Assembly (NCBI RefSeq): GCF_037975245.1
Contig: NC_092582.1
Location: 1,384,001-1,448,000 of the forward strand
Source of the DNA: Apostichopus japonicus
Lineage: Eukaryota; Echinodermata; Holothuroidea; Aspidochirotida; Stichopodidae
Direction of reading: 5' to 3'
Length of the DNA: 64,000 nucleotides
Of this stretch, positions 1 to 11,280 are shown in pieces. The notes below the pieces were generated by a model. The model worked only from the letters and a program-made list of their open reading frames with translations, had not been told where the DNA came from and ran no database searches. Positions within the stretch are counted from its first letter, which is position 1; each line of letters starts with the position of its first letter. Both the position numbers and the translations under genes were made by a program.

Positions 1-1071
1 GAGTGTTTTGTGGAAGCACCCCTTCTCGCCAGAAATGGAATTCCCCTTGCCCTACACTGTGAATCAGAGAAAACAACGACGCATTTCAACTTGAAAACAA
101 GGCGAAGACCCCACCAGGAAGGTAATATCATATATTTTAGGAACTACAGACAGTATTCTGCCTGTATGCAGGATATTATATGATACCAAACTACCGAAAA
201 TATTTCGTTTGAGATGGACGCTGTGTATTTCGTCTCCCTTGGTGTCAGAACGGCATCTTTCTACCAGTACTTTCTGTCGGAATTTAGTTTTGTGAGACAA
301 AATTTCTCCTCACAGATCTGGTTCTGATGTAACTAAAAACGACTCGGGAAGGCCGTCTCCTGCGATCTAGGGGGTCTTATGTACCCACAATTTTCTGGTA
401 CGCTACACGCCAACCAATGGTGGCGCTCCGCTTAGATAGTATAGTGTCCCCCTCACTTTCTGAAACCTGCTGACGCCCATGTTTTATTGCGCTCTCATAT
501 ACCTATTGACCATTTGTCATATTCTGTTGGTGTAATTTCCCGACAAAATGGCGACGACACCTATTTATTCTCCGTTTATCTGCAAATTAGCAAGGCCCGG
601 AAAGGGTCATTTCCTGCAATGTAGGGAGTATCTTTACTCAGAAATTTTCTGTACGCTCCGCGCTAACCTGTGGTGGCGCTCCGCTTAGATAGTGTAGAAA
701 GGGCCCCTACAGACCATTCTTGCCCCCCCTGACCAATACCCCTAGCTCCGCCACTGCCCTTACTACACTCAAAAACGGCTTTGGTAGTACACTACGAGTA
801 ATAGCTACTCTCTTAAAACACCATCAAATATATAAATTACAATGTTTTTACAGACTTTTACGTACAATCTGAGAAATTGCAGGCTTGAGACCCATATTTA
901 AGGGCTAGGTATTCTCAGCATAAAACACTCGGGAAGTGCCGTTTCCGGCCATCTGGGGGTTTGAAAAAACCCAAAGTTTTCTTGTACGCTCCGCGCCAAC
1001 CGATGGTGGCGCTCCGCTTAGATAGTCTCCACACATTAGCCCCCCAATAATTTTTACGTTCCGCCGCGCCT
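1..1071. repeat. Decayed inverted-repeat DNA elements upstream of the LTR element
   Basis: No gene is supported here. The stretch holds three copies of a module of about 100 bp that recurs through the first 15 kb: roughly 335-440, 588-693 and 926-1026. Each ends in the same core, reading TGGTGGCGCTCCGCTTAG and then ATAGT. Around them are fragments typical of small TIR transposons, such as a CTCCGCCACTGCC end near 742-754. The ORFs in this part are short and unrelated to known domains. The region stops abruptly at 1072, where the truncated LTR begins. Confidence 0.6.
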
Positions 1072-2288
1072 GCGCTAAGTTGCAATCGTTTACTGCAATA
1101 TTACTCATGTGTACTCTCTACACGGATCTCTACTGTGATACTTGTGTATCACCGTTATTGTGTTTCCTGGCTCTACCTGGTGACCGGTGATTCTAGACAT
1201 TTTACTTGGTAATGATTTTCATTGTTTTCTTTTATGTGTTAAGGTAACTTGAGAATCTGAAAAAGCTACGAATATGCCGTTAGTACCCGTCAATGTTATA
1301 TCGACCGTGTCAGCGAAGTGAACCAATTAACGATAGTATATTTGTTTGTCTATCTATCTCGACCAAATAAAATATTAAAGTTGCCAGAATTACTTGTGAT
1401 GTTACCCTAAAATTTACAATGCTGGAGCATTATCCTAGCTCAGAATTCAATGCGGTATATTGAGAAAGATTGACGTACAAGTACTGAAAAATAACCTAAG
1501 GCTGAAGCTCGACCATCTCCCTATTTTGTGAATATGTGTATTTGAGACCCGAATTATACCTGGGTTTCAGTGTAAGCTCTCAGGATTTGCGAGACCAGTG
1601 CAGCTCGCACTATTTGCGAGAAACAGCCCAGCTCGCAAGCTGCAAGACACAGCCCAGCTCGCAGGATTTGCAAGACACAGCCCAGCTCACAGGATTTGCG
1701 AGACACAGCCCAGCTCGCACTGATTTGCGAGATACAGCACAGATCGCAAGCTGCGAGAGACATTCCAACTCGCACGAATTTGCGAGATACAGCACAGATC
1801 TCAAGCTGCGAGAGACAGTCCAACTCGCACAGATTTGCGAGATACAGCACAGATCGCAAGCTGCGAGAAACATCCCAGCTCGCACTGATTTGCAAGATAC
1901 AGCACAGATCGCAAGTAGCGGGAAACAGATCAGCTCGCAGGAATTACGACTTTTAGGGTTCGCTCGCATATTGCGAGTTATTGTCAGAACTCGCAGAGGC
2001 TGCGAGGTTTGGTCTACACTTGTATTTCTGTTGGTACTGCTTTACTTCCAATAGTGTTGTAACTGAGTTAAGCCATGCATTATGCCCAAAGATGTATTGC
2101 TACCATTTAACTCATCTTAAAGAGTTTAAACATTGATTGGAGGATTAATTGATGTACTTCATTAACCGTTGTAACAGGAGAAAGTGCTTTCTTTTTAACA
2201 AAGTTTTTGCACATTACTTGAACTCTTTGGCTGATTTTTCAAGACTCTGTGTTCCGACTTGACTGTATAGAATTCGGTCGGCGTTACA
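1072..2288 (+). repeat. 5' LTR, truncated at its 5' end
   Basis: This segment aligns from its first base (GCGCTAAGTTGCAATCG) with 9297-10459 of the 3' LTR and ends in the same GGCGTTACA. The first 353 bp of the 3' LTR (8944-9296) have no counterpart here. The sequence immediately upstream is a different repeat, so the U3 start was deleted or replaced. Compared with the 3' LTR it has one extra 54-bp unit in the internal GCGAG/CTCGC repeat array. Without the start of U3 this copy may lack its own promoter; that is inference. Confidence 0.92.
1590..2012 (+). repeat. Tandem array of CTCGCA/TGCGAG units inside the 5' LTR
   Basis: Short units alternate GCTCGCA and TTTGCGAGA or CTGCGAGA, separated by ACAGCCCA or ACAGCACAG, at a spacing of about 25-27 bp (about 54 bp for a two-part unit). 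Because CTCGCA and TGCGAG are reverse complements, the array can pair with itself repeatedly. It reads through as open frames on both strands; I treat those as by-products of the repeat. The 3' LTR carries the same array with one fewer 54-bp unit (about 9815-10173). Confidence 0.85.
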
Positions 2289-2290
2289 CG

Positions 2291-2308
2291 TGGTGGCAGC
2301 GGTGGGAT
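2291..2308 (+). other. Putative primer binding site
   Basis: Two bases after the LTR end lies TGGTGGCAGCGGTGGGA, the expected place and general form (TGG start, 17-18 nt) for a tRNA 3'-end complement that primes minus-strand synthesis. I cannot assign the tRNA without a search. Confidence 0.55.
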
Positions 2309-2442
2309 TAAAGACCAGTTCCGGTTCTCAACGACAGTAAAGATCAAAAACACAGTCATAGGGCATACAGAGTCTACTACCCAGCCTTAGTAAAGCTACA
2401 GTACAGATACAGAACAGATACTGAAAAGAAAATACAGAACAG

Positions 2443-3909
2443 ATGGATTCCAATGGTAAGAATCCCTTTACAGAAGCAACAGCTATGAGTGACCATGACG
2501 GGGATCCGTGGACAGACGAACGGTCCCCGTTTCTGACAGAACCAGTTCAAGGTGACCCCGAAGGATTGCCGTCGGGATATGTGGTTCTGAATTCGACAGG
2601 CCGGTCAGAGACTCCGGGCCAAATGTCTCCTAAAGCAGACGATGGTCTACTCCCTTACAGGACAGACCTGCAGCAGTTTATACCTGCTGGTGCGGAGAAT
2701 GTGGACGTAACGGGACCCACAGAAAGACATGCAGGTAGGTCAACGTTTAACCCGTTCCGTGTTTCTCCACAGGGACCGAGATATGGAGTAGGTAACCAGG
2801 GTCCACAGAACAGATTACAGTCTTGGGAGGAGTTGCACAGACAGTACAGAACAACTGCTAGAGATAACAGTTGGAGAGATGAGAGACAGTGGAGACCACA
2901 GTCGAACCCGTTCAGCTATAGGCCTCAAGAAAGACTACACGGGGATAATTCTCTCCACAGACAAGACCACTACAGGGTGAATCCAGCAGAATACCCCAGA
3001 CGGGCCAACGTTATGCCACCACAGTTTGATGGCGCGTCTAATTGGGACGATTATATGGTACAGTTTGAATTAATTAGCGAACTCAATAGCTGGACAGAAC
3101 AAACAAAGGCACTTTACCTGGCGGCAAGCCTGAAATGCCAAACGCGGGCAGTTTTAAGTGACTTAGACAGTGATCGAAGAAGAAATTACCAGGCGCTTAC
3201 AGAAGCCCTGGGCAGGCGATTCAGCCCCGCCAACCAGACACAACTTTTCCGAGCCATGCTAACGAACAGAAACAGAGAGCCGAAAGAAAGTTTAACAGAA
3301 TTAGCCCAAGAAATTAAACGTTTAGTGGTAAGAGCTTACCCGGAGGCTCCATTTGACATGATCGATACATTGGCTAAAGAACACTTCATCGACTCATTGG
3401 GCGACCCAGATACTAAATGGAGGGTTTACTAGTCACGCCCTCAAAATCTTTCGGATGCTGTAATTGTTGCAGTAGAGCTAGAGGCCTTTCACCTGGCTGA
3501 GATAAAGAAAGGGAACCTGAGAAGACCGACAGCCAGAGCAGTGATGCAGACAGAACGTGAAAATGACGTCGATAAGTTCGATAAGCAAATTCAACTTCTA
3601 AATGAAACCCTGACAAAGACATTGGAAAACTGTATGGAGAGGATAGAAGCAAGGATAACGAAAGAGAAAAACGAGGCTCGAGGAACACAGTCGGTGGAGG
3701 GGAAGCCGCCTGTCTCAACACAAGATTCAAAAGGGTACCGAAACCGAGTGTGGCAGAATGGCGATAGACCACCTCCAAGATGTTGGGGCTGTGGAAAGAT
3801 CGGTCACTTGAAGAGGAGTTGCCCCGATCTGCCGAAAGAAGAAATGAGAGCCAAACAAGACCAGGGAAACGAGAGAGGACCGGACTTGAGGGTCGAAGAC
3901 CGGCAATAA
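2443..3909 (+). pseudogene. gag: Gypsy gag polyprotein, one in-frame stop
   Basis: Encodes the structural Gag of the element. The start at 2443 is the first ATG of the frame after the leader. A proline-, arginine- and glutamine-rich N-terminus is followed by a retrotransposon-gag capsid region at about residues 190-330 (from PPQFDGASNWDDYM), and then a CCHC zinc knuckle (C-W-G-C, H, C) at about residues 447-460. The frame is closed once by TAG at 3430-3432 and is then open in the same frame to 3909, so one substitution separates the halves. The last 130 bp overlap pol in the -1 frame, consistent with programmed -1 frameshifting. I did not identify the slip site. Confidence 0.88.
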
Positions 3910-6900
3910 TTTCCAGGCCCACTGAAGTTAGCGTCAGGACAGGTTGGGTGGCGGATGATGAATCTGGAATCTATGTAAAAGGTTATGTGCAAGGCACCCC
4001 AGTAACCTTTCTGGTCGATACTGGGTCCAACATAACCATTATCAGGCCCAGCGTGTACAGATCAATACCCGCGTCCTGCCGACCACAGTTGAGGGCAGTG
4101 AATGATATGACATTAGCAGAAGGAATAAGTAGGTTACAGTGTGAGGGATGCGCTACGTTCGAGGTAAAGATTGATGAACACGTCGTTGAGCATACAGTAT
4201 GGGTTGCTGAAATAGGTGCCGATGCATTTCTGGGACTAAAATTCATGAGAAAACATAACTATCACTTGAACGTGATGAAAAGGACCTTGTCTTGGGTAGG
4301 ACTGAATAAGAGCAATGATGATGGTGCTACGTCGGAGATTTTTTGTTGCCGCGTCTTGGTTGATGAGACAGTGGTGATCGCCCCTGAAAGTGAGGCGATG
4401 ATACTTGGAAGAATATCCAAAGGAGTTCAGCACTGGGAATCTGCTCTGGTGGAACCAGCTGAAAAGTTTATTGAGAAACATAAATTGTTGGTTGCCAAAA
4501 GTCTGGTGGATCCGAGGAACAGCAAGATTCCGGTAAGGGTGTTTAACCCTACGTCCGAGGTGATAAAAGTCTATGAAGGTACTGTTGCGGCGACATTGGA
4601 GGAATCATCAGTGTTGAATGTTCCATCGAAGAATGCACCAAGCAGAAAACAAATGGTGTCAATGGTGACGTCGATCAGTGACAACCGGAAAGAGGTTCCC
4701 GAACATGTAGTAGATTTGTTGGAGATAGGGACTGAACACCTGGCCGATGAACAGAGGGCCGACCTAGTGGAATTACTAAAAGACTATGCGGATGTGTTTG
4801 CCCGATCATCGGACGACTTGGGATACACCACACTTGTGCAGCACAAACTCGATACAGGTAGTGCGAGACCAGTTAAACAGTCAGCAAGACGTGTCCCGGT
4901 GCAATTGCGAGATCAAGAAAGAGAGCTCTTGAAACAAATGCTAGACACGGGTGTTATCGAGCCTTCTGCAAGTCCATGGGCATCCCCGATAGTGCTCGTA
5001 AAGAAAAAGAACGGTGGCACAAGATTCTGTGTAGATTACCGGAAGGTAAATGCACTTACAGAAAAGGATAGTTACCCGATCCCGAGAATAGCCGATTCAC
5101 TAGATGCTATGACCGGTGCAAGATGGTTCAGTACATTAGATTTAGCAAGCGGATATTGGCAGGTAGGCATGGCAAAGGAGGATAGGCAGAAAACGGCGTT
5201 CATAACTGGAAATGGTCTGTACCAATTCCGGGATATGCCCTTTGGCCTTTGTAACGTTCCTGCAACATTCGAAAGGCTTATGGATCACGTGTTATCAGGG
5301 CTGCACTGATGATGTCATTGTATATGGCTCAACATTCGAAGTGGCGAAAAGCAGACTCAAGGCAGTATTTGACAGATTCAGGGAGGCTGGTTTGAAGTTG
5401 AGTCCGAGCAAGTGTAAACTGTTTCAAAGAAGTGTCACCTACTTGGGTCACGTTGTCTCCAGTGAAGGTGTAGCCACAGATCCAGAGAAAATCAAGGCAG
5501 TGTCCGAGTGGCCTAGACCACAAAGACTGACGGACGTCCGCAGCTTTGTCGGCCTGTGCGGCTACTACCGCCGGTTCATTCGTGGATTTGCTGAAATTGC
5601 CTCCCCGCTATTCAAGCTGACAGAAAAGAAGCAGAAGTTCGACTGGGATGAAGACTGTGAGTTGGCGTTTTCCAACCTCAAGACAGCGCTAACAACGGCC
5701 CGGTGTTGGCTTATCCGGGAAGCAGTGGTAAATGTTTTATCCTTGACACAGATGCGAGTAACTTCGCCACAGGCTCCGTTCTTCCACAGATTTAAGATAG
5801 GGTAGAAAGACCGGTTGCGTATTTCAGTAAAGCGATGAGTAAACAAGAACGGCGATATTGCATCACGAGGAAGGAGCTTCTTGCCGTTATACAGTCGGTA
5901 AAGCATTTCCATCATTACCTTTATGGAACTCATTTCCTGATAAGGACAGACCACGCAGCCCTGAAATGGCTTACGAGTTTCAAACACCCGGAAGGTCAGA
6001 TTGCCAGATGGCTAGAGATACTCGGGACGTACAACTTCGAGATTGCTCATCGGCCGGGACGTTCCCATGGAAATGCTGACGGACTTTCCAGACGATCATG
6101 CCCGGAGGAGTGCCAGCACTGCACAAGAGCAGAAGTTGGAGAAACCGAACGTAGTGGCCCGATGGAGTTACGACCAAAAATATGGAAGAAAGAGGGAGAG
6201 ACGAAAAGACTAACCGAAATCAGTTACGGAGAAGTAGAAGTAAAGGACAGCGCAGCCGGAGCACCGGAAGTAGTCGCTGCCGTTACTGCATCGACAGATC
6301 AAGATAGTCCCTGGCTACAAAAGTGGACGAATGAGACAATCCCAGCAAAGCAGGTGAAAGATGAGGCGATTAGAAAAATCTTAGAATGGAAAGAGAGCAG
6401 AGACAAAAGACCAGTCTGGGAAGAGGTATCCCCGGAGAGCAAGGAGGTTAAAGCATACTGGGCACAATGGCATCGACTGGAATTAAAAAACAGCCTTCTT
6501 TGTCGGAGATGGGAAAACAACGAAGGGGACAAGGTTACTTGGCAGTTGGTGGTGCCAAGGAGTTTGCAAAGCGAAGTCATTACATTGCTGCACGATCACC
6601 CCACGTCTGGACACCTTGGAGTGAAAAAGGACTATATGTCGAGTACAAGAAAGGTTCTATTGGCATACTTGGCGTCGGTGTGTGGAGAGAAGGTGCAAAG
6701 CCTGTGAAGTATGTTGTTCAAGAAAAATGCCGAAAAGGAAACCTCGTGCCAAGTTACAGTCGTATCGAGTCGGAGCCCCTCTTGAACGAATATCATTAGA
6801 TATCCTAGGACCCCTACCTATCACCGACAGAGGGAACAAATATGTCATGATTGTTGCGGATTACTTTATCAAGTGGGTAGAGGCGTACCCTTTAAAGAAT

Positions 6901-8010
6901 CAGACTGCTGAATCCGTTGCTGACGTACTTATTTCGGAGTTTGTCAGTCGCTTTGGCGTCCCGAGACAGATTCACACAGACCAGGGTAGCAACTTCGAAT
7001 CCCAACTGTATCGAAACCTGTGTAAGCTGCTCGGGGTAGAGAAAACCCGAACAACAGCGTACCACCCACAGAGTGACGGAATGGTAGAGAGGTTCAACAG
7101 AACCGTGGAAGAGATGTTGTCTAAAGTTGTAGATGCAGACCAAAGGAATTGGGATAAGTGTCTCCCGTTGGTCACGATGGCTTACCGTTCGTCGGTACAT
7201 GACTCGACCGGAATTTCCCCTGCTGAAATGATGTTGGGTCGAGAAATAGACCTGCCAGTTGATTTAATATTCGACAGAGGACCCAAGGAACACAGACAAA
7301 AAGACGTATACGTCCAAGAACTGGAAGAAAGACCTCATCATGTGCACGAGATTGCAAGAAAGAAATTAAGGGTTGTAGACGATAGACAAAAGAAACATTA
7401 CGACCTGAAGGCCGACGATGGTGGAGTCAAGGAAGAAGACACAGTGATGCTTTATGTACCAAAAAGACGGCGAGGTCTGAGTCCGAAGTTACAGCGATGC
7501 TGGGAAGGCCCGTACGTGGTGATAAACAGACTCAGCGATGTGACATACAGGATAAAGAGAAGCAAAAAGGCCAAGTCAATTGTCGTGCACTTTAACAGGC
7601 TGAAACCTTACCAAGATGATGCTTCTATTCCGCCGAGGAAACATACAGATAAGGTAGAATTACTAAAGAAAGAAACGGGAATCCAAACAGAGGCATCACT
7701 CCAAGATGACGAGTCTACAAGAATGACGAAAGACAGACGTGTGGATCATTCTGATGTTACAGAAAAATCGACAGATAAGTCCACAAAAGCCAAACCTATT
7801 GGTTTACTTTCACCGAAAGTCATAAAGTCCACAGAAGCAAGTAAAAAGAAAAAGGCACAAAGTCAACCATGATAGAGTTTACCGAAAAGTATTTAGAAGT
7901 AAACGAGCAGTAGTAAGGCCACGGTCAGGACAACTTAGACGATCTAATCGTATAAGAAGATTGCCTGATTGGCTTAGTGAGTGTGTCCGAACAGACCAAA
8001 TAGTCCTATA
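3780..8010 (+). pseudogene. pol: Gypsy pol polyprotein (PR-RT-RNaseH-IN), multiply broken
   Basis: Order: aspartic protease with DTGS at 4017-4028; reverse transcriptase (FCVDYRKVNALT, then LDLASGYWQV, MPFGL); RNase H to about 6090, with RTDHAALKWL; then integrase. The integrase has an HHCC-type finger (GHLGVKK, then CKACEVC), catalytic Asp in LDILGP, Asp in HTDQGSN and Glu in MVERFN, followed by a CWEGPYVV GPY/F-like module. Breaks: near 5306 a deletion (about 23 nt by family spacing) removes the first half of the YxDD catalytic motif and shifts frame; a 1-nt loss near 5700; TAA at 5793; a frameshift near 6635; and another near 7868, after which the basic pol tail runs to about 8010. This copy cannot make active RT. 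Confidence 0.92.
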
Positions 8011-8082
8011 GGTTGGCTAAATACATTGTATTGCTGTGCCACATTGATATATTTTCTTTCATTTGTATACAGGCTTGCAGTT

Positions 8083-8457
8083 ATGGCAGAGGAAAGGGAA
8101 TCCCCTGAGTGGACCGAAAGAGAGACGGAGGCATGCAAGGAATACAGATGTCAGGTCTGTAAGGAAAGAATGACGAACCTTAAGGGTCTTAAACAACATC
8201 TGGAACAGAAACACCCCAAGAAAAGCAAGAGGCACAGCTGCAGTGAGTGTTCCTATCAGACGGACAGGAAGAATGACCTGGAGAGGCACATAAAGAATAA
8301 ACACAAGGGAGCAGTTGGGGGAAGTGACCACCAGAGCGGAGAGAAGCGAAGACACCACGAGAGCAGAAAGGCCAATCGCCGATCGCTGGAAGACAGGCCT
8401 TCTCCTCCAAAAGTACAGAGGACGTTCAGTTATGTACCTGTCCTCGAAGACCTCTGA
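8083..8457 (+). CDS. C2H2 zinc-finger ORF in the env position of the gypsy element
   Basis: This is a 125-residue ORF in the same orientation as pol, between pol and the 3' LTR, where some elements carry env or an accessory ORF. It has two C2H2 fingers: one from CQVCKERM with H-x4-H after GLKQHLEQKH, and a second from CSECSYQ with HIKNKH. A basic, Ser/Pro-rich tail follows. The ATG at 8083 lies just after a good acceptor-like tract (pyrimidine-rich, TTTGTATACAG at 8062-8072), so expression from a spliced subgenomic RNA is plausible but inferred. The frame is open upstream to 7981. After the stop at 8455 another frame stays open for about 180 bp with Ser/Pro/Arg-rich content, which suggests a frameshifted C-terminus. 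Function is unknown; DNA or RNA binding is the family expectation. Confidence 0.6.
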   Translation: MAEERESPEWTERETEACKEYRCQVCKERMTNLKGLKQHLEQKHPKKSKRHSCSECSYQTDRKNDLERHIKNKHKGAVGGSDHQSGEKRRHHESRKANRRSLEDRPSPPKVQRTFSYVPVLEDL

Positions 8458-8851
8458 GCAGCCCTGTATCGAATCAGCCGCCCACCCCCCGTAGTCCATC
8501 TTGCTCTCCTACAACCAGACAAAGAGTTTCTCCAAAAGTGATTCCCTGGGAGGCATCTTGTAGACGTCCCCCGACCGGAGGCTCTTCCGTCCTAGCTGTT
8601 CTGACGCTCCCGAAACGAAGACCCAGAAAGAGGTAGAAAAGGTGAGGCAAAAGGCAAGGTCTTTTCCTTCCGATCAAATAGCGTGTGAGTGGAAGGTTGT
8701 GCGAATAACTGAAGGCAGACGGTATCTGGCTACCACGGAGACAGCACTGGGAGAAGAAGGAACTTTCTACCGTGTGGTTCGAGAAGAGTACCAGAAAGAC
8801 GACCGAAGACGACATTTATCAGCTTTAGTATTGTACATAATATCTAAGTAA
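8458..8851 (+). pseudogene. Probable decayed continuation of the zinc-finger ORF
   Basis: In a shifted frame, 8455-8638 reads a Pro/Ser/Arg-rich stretch without stops. After two stops a 69-codon frame (8642-8851) encodes a charged segment (CEWKVVRITEGRRYL). No domain is recognised. It precedes the polypurine tract directly, so it is inside the element and may be the broken C-terminus of the accessory protein. Confidence 0.3.
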
Positions 8852-8930
8852 ATGTTTTATTATATTAGAGTTCAATTTCTGTTATTTTAATTTATTTCAT
8901 ATCTTAAATGCGTGGAATCATTTCCTTTTT

Positions 8931-8943
8931 GAGGAGGGGGTAG
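8931..8943 (+). other. Polypurine tract of the LTR element
   Basis: GAGGAGGGGGTAG lies immediately before the TGTTACA start of the 3' LTR. This is the standard position for plus-strand priming. Confidence 0.75.
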
Positions 8944-10459
8944 TGTTACAGAAATTTGACTTATAAGCCTAGCAGATTTCTTACTGTTAATTTGTTTCGT
9001 TCTGTATTGAGCTCGGGCTGTTTACTATTCTTATTTTGATTTTCCCCGTCTCGGGCCCAGACCTTTAACCCTTTTATCTTTAGATCTAAGGAAGCTCACC
9101 GTGTTTTCCCAGCAGTGTAGACAGTTTTCCAAAACAAAAAAGAAGCCGCTTCCTGCGTGCGCGCGCTTCGGCATACATCAAAAACATAAAAGGGGGTCAC
9201 CGAGTTCAGCTATTCAAGCTACTTGGAATAAAAAGGATTGGTTTATTGTTCGTAAGAGGCAGACGCCCAAAAGTTGTGAAAGCAGTCAGTTAATTAGCGC
9301 TAAGTTGCAATCGTTTACTGCAATATTACTCATGTGTACTCTCTACACGGATCTCTACTGTGATACTTGTGTATCACCGTTATTGTGTTTCCTGGCTCTA
9401 CCTGGTGACCGGTGATTCTAGACATTTTACTTGGTAATGATTTTTATTTGTTTTCTTTTATGTGTTAAGGTAACTTGAGAATCTGAAAAAGCTACGAATA
9501 AGCCGTTAGTACCCGTCAATGTTATATCGACCGTGTCAGCGAAGTGAACCAATTAACGATAGTATATTTGTTTGTCTATCTATCTCGACCAAATATAATA
9601 TTAAAGTTGCCAGAATTACTTGTGATGTTACCCTAAAATTTACAAGGCTGGAGCATTATCCTAGCTCAGAATTCAATGCGGTATATTGAGAAAGATTGAC
9701 GTACAAGTACTGAAAAATAACCTAAGGCTGAAGCTCGACCATCTCCCTATTTTGTGAATATGTGTATTTGAGACCCGAATTATACCTGGGTTTCAGTGTA
9801 AGCTCTCAGGATTTGCGAGACCAGTGCAGCTCGCACTATTTGCGAGAAACAGCCCAGCTCGCAAGCTGCAAGACACAGCCCAGCTCGCAGGATTTGCAAG
9901 ACACAGCCCAGCTCGAAGGATTTGCGAGACACAGCCCAGCTCGCACTGATTTGCGAGATACAGCACAGATCGCAAGCTGCGAGAGACAGTCCAACTCGCA
10001 CAGATTTGCGAGATACAGCACAGATCGCAAGCTGCGAGAAACATCCCAGCTCGCACTAATTTGCAAGATACAGCACAGATCGCAAGTAGCGGGAAACAGA
10101 TCAGCTCGCAGGAATTACGACTTTTAGGGTTCGCTCGCATATTGCGAGTTATTGTCAGAACTCGCAGAGGCTGCGAGGTTTGGTCTACACTTGTATTTCT
10201 TTTGGTACTGCTTTACTTCCAATAGTGTTGTTAATGAGTTAAGCCATGTATTATGCCCAAAGATGTATTGCTACCATTTAACTCATCTTAAAGCGTTTAA
10301 ACATTGATTGGAGGATTAATTGATGTACTTCATTAACCATTGTAGCAGGAGAAAGTGTTTTCTTTTTAACAAAGTTTTTGCACATTACTTGAACTCTTTG
10401 GCTGATTGTTCAAGACTCTGTGTTCCGACTTGACTGTATAGAATTCGGTCGGCGTTACA
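8944..10459 (+). repeat. 3' LTR, complete
   Basis: Starts TGTTACAGAAATTTGAC right after the polypurine tract and ends GGCGTTACA, so the ends are TG...CA with TGT/ACA. Length is about 1.5 kb. It includes the CTCGCA/TGCGAG array (about 9815-10173). No signal could be assigned with confidence as the TATA box or the polyadenylation site. Sequence after 10459 is unrelated host or other repeat DNA. Confidence 0.92.
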
Positions 10460-10561
10460 GTATTCTACACTGTGATGAATAAGTTATGAACTTATTTTTA
10501 CATTCAACTTGTATCTATAATGTTGACCTTTGACTGATATCCTAGAATCAGTAAGAAGGGA

Positions 10562-11280
10562 CCAGTGGCGTAGCCAAGGAGGGGGGGGGGGCGGGCGTGG
10601 GAGGCGACAGCCCCCCATGAAAGCTTGTCGCCCCCACTCGCCCTCCCACTGGGATTTTGGGTGTCGAAAAAAAATTACATGTGCGAAAAATATATCATTG
10701 GTCTGAATGGTCTCGAATCTCCATGATGACCACTCATGAACGACCCTTCGACCGCGGACCGGGAGTAGGCTATATAGTTGCTCAAAAACCTGACATGACA
10801 TAGCGCATAGGCCGAGAAGACATCTACAGTAGTCGCACTGTACTGAAAACGCGAATTATATAATTCCTGCTCTAGTAAATACAGGCACGAAGCCAAGGGG
10901 GGGGGAGACCGCCCCCCCCTTGAGCATATTTTTGTACGGTTTTATGATATCGCTAGTAATTTCAAATAAGAAAATGCTTAGATGCAACATGCAAGGCCTG
11001 GGAAGTTCCAGTTCCAGCGATCTGGGAGGCATTTTCGGCCAAAATTTTCTTCGCGTCAACACATGGTGGCGCTACGCTTAGAAAGTTTCCAGTGCCGAAT
11101 CTATGACTCTGATAATTTGCCTACAGGTTTGCCCCTCCCTTAGCAATTTCCTCGCTACGCGCCTGAATAAATACTAATACAAACCAGCTAATCAGGATCA
11201 TGTAACCAGTGCGAATTAACTGATCAAACAAGCTAGTGAGCTATACTATACCCTTATCAGGGGCGTATCCAGGATTTTCT
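10562..11280. repeat. Nested TIR-element fragments with module copy
   Basis: At 10562 the sequence CAGTGGCGTAGCCA opens a copy of the same element that is complete at 14075-15302; the two share about 200 bp. At about 10880 another end-like sequence (AGGCACGAAGCCAAGG) and its partner CCTCGCTACGCGCCT near 11150-11164 bracket a small inner element. TAAATAC occurs beside both ends, a possible target duplication. The inner element holds a module copy (10993-11086). At 11259 GGGGCGTATCCAGG starts a further fragment. Long G runs follow each left end. Confidence 0.6.

Larger units (their letters stand above)
1072..10459 (+). mobile_element. Ty3/gypsy-type LTR retrotransposon, degenerate
   Basis: Two long direct repeats (1072-2288 and 8944-10459) bracket a 6.7-kb interior. 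In order it carries gag with a CCHC knuckle, then protease, reverse transcriptase, RNase H and integrase with a GPY/F-like end, and last a C2H2 zinc-finger ORF. The integrase lies after RNase H, which is the Ty3/gypsy order. The LTRs are near-identical except for a 54-bp repeat-unit difference and scattered substitutions, so insertion was fairly recent. The copy is dead: the 5' LTR lacks its first 350 bp or so, gag has an in-frame stop, and pol has a deletion through the RT active site, more frameshifts and a stop. The 5' flank is lost, so a target-site duplication cannot be checked. Confidence 0.95.

Noticed and set aside
1536-2054. ORFs of 86-172 codons on both strands in the LTRs
   Set aside because: They derive from the CTCGCA/TGCGAG repeat array, are open in several frames at once, and show no domain.
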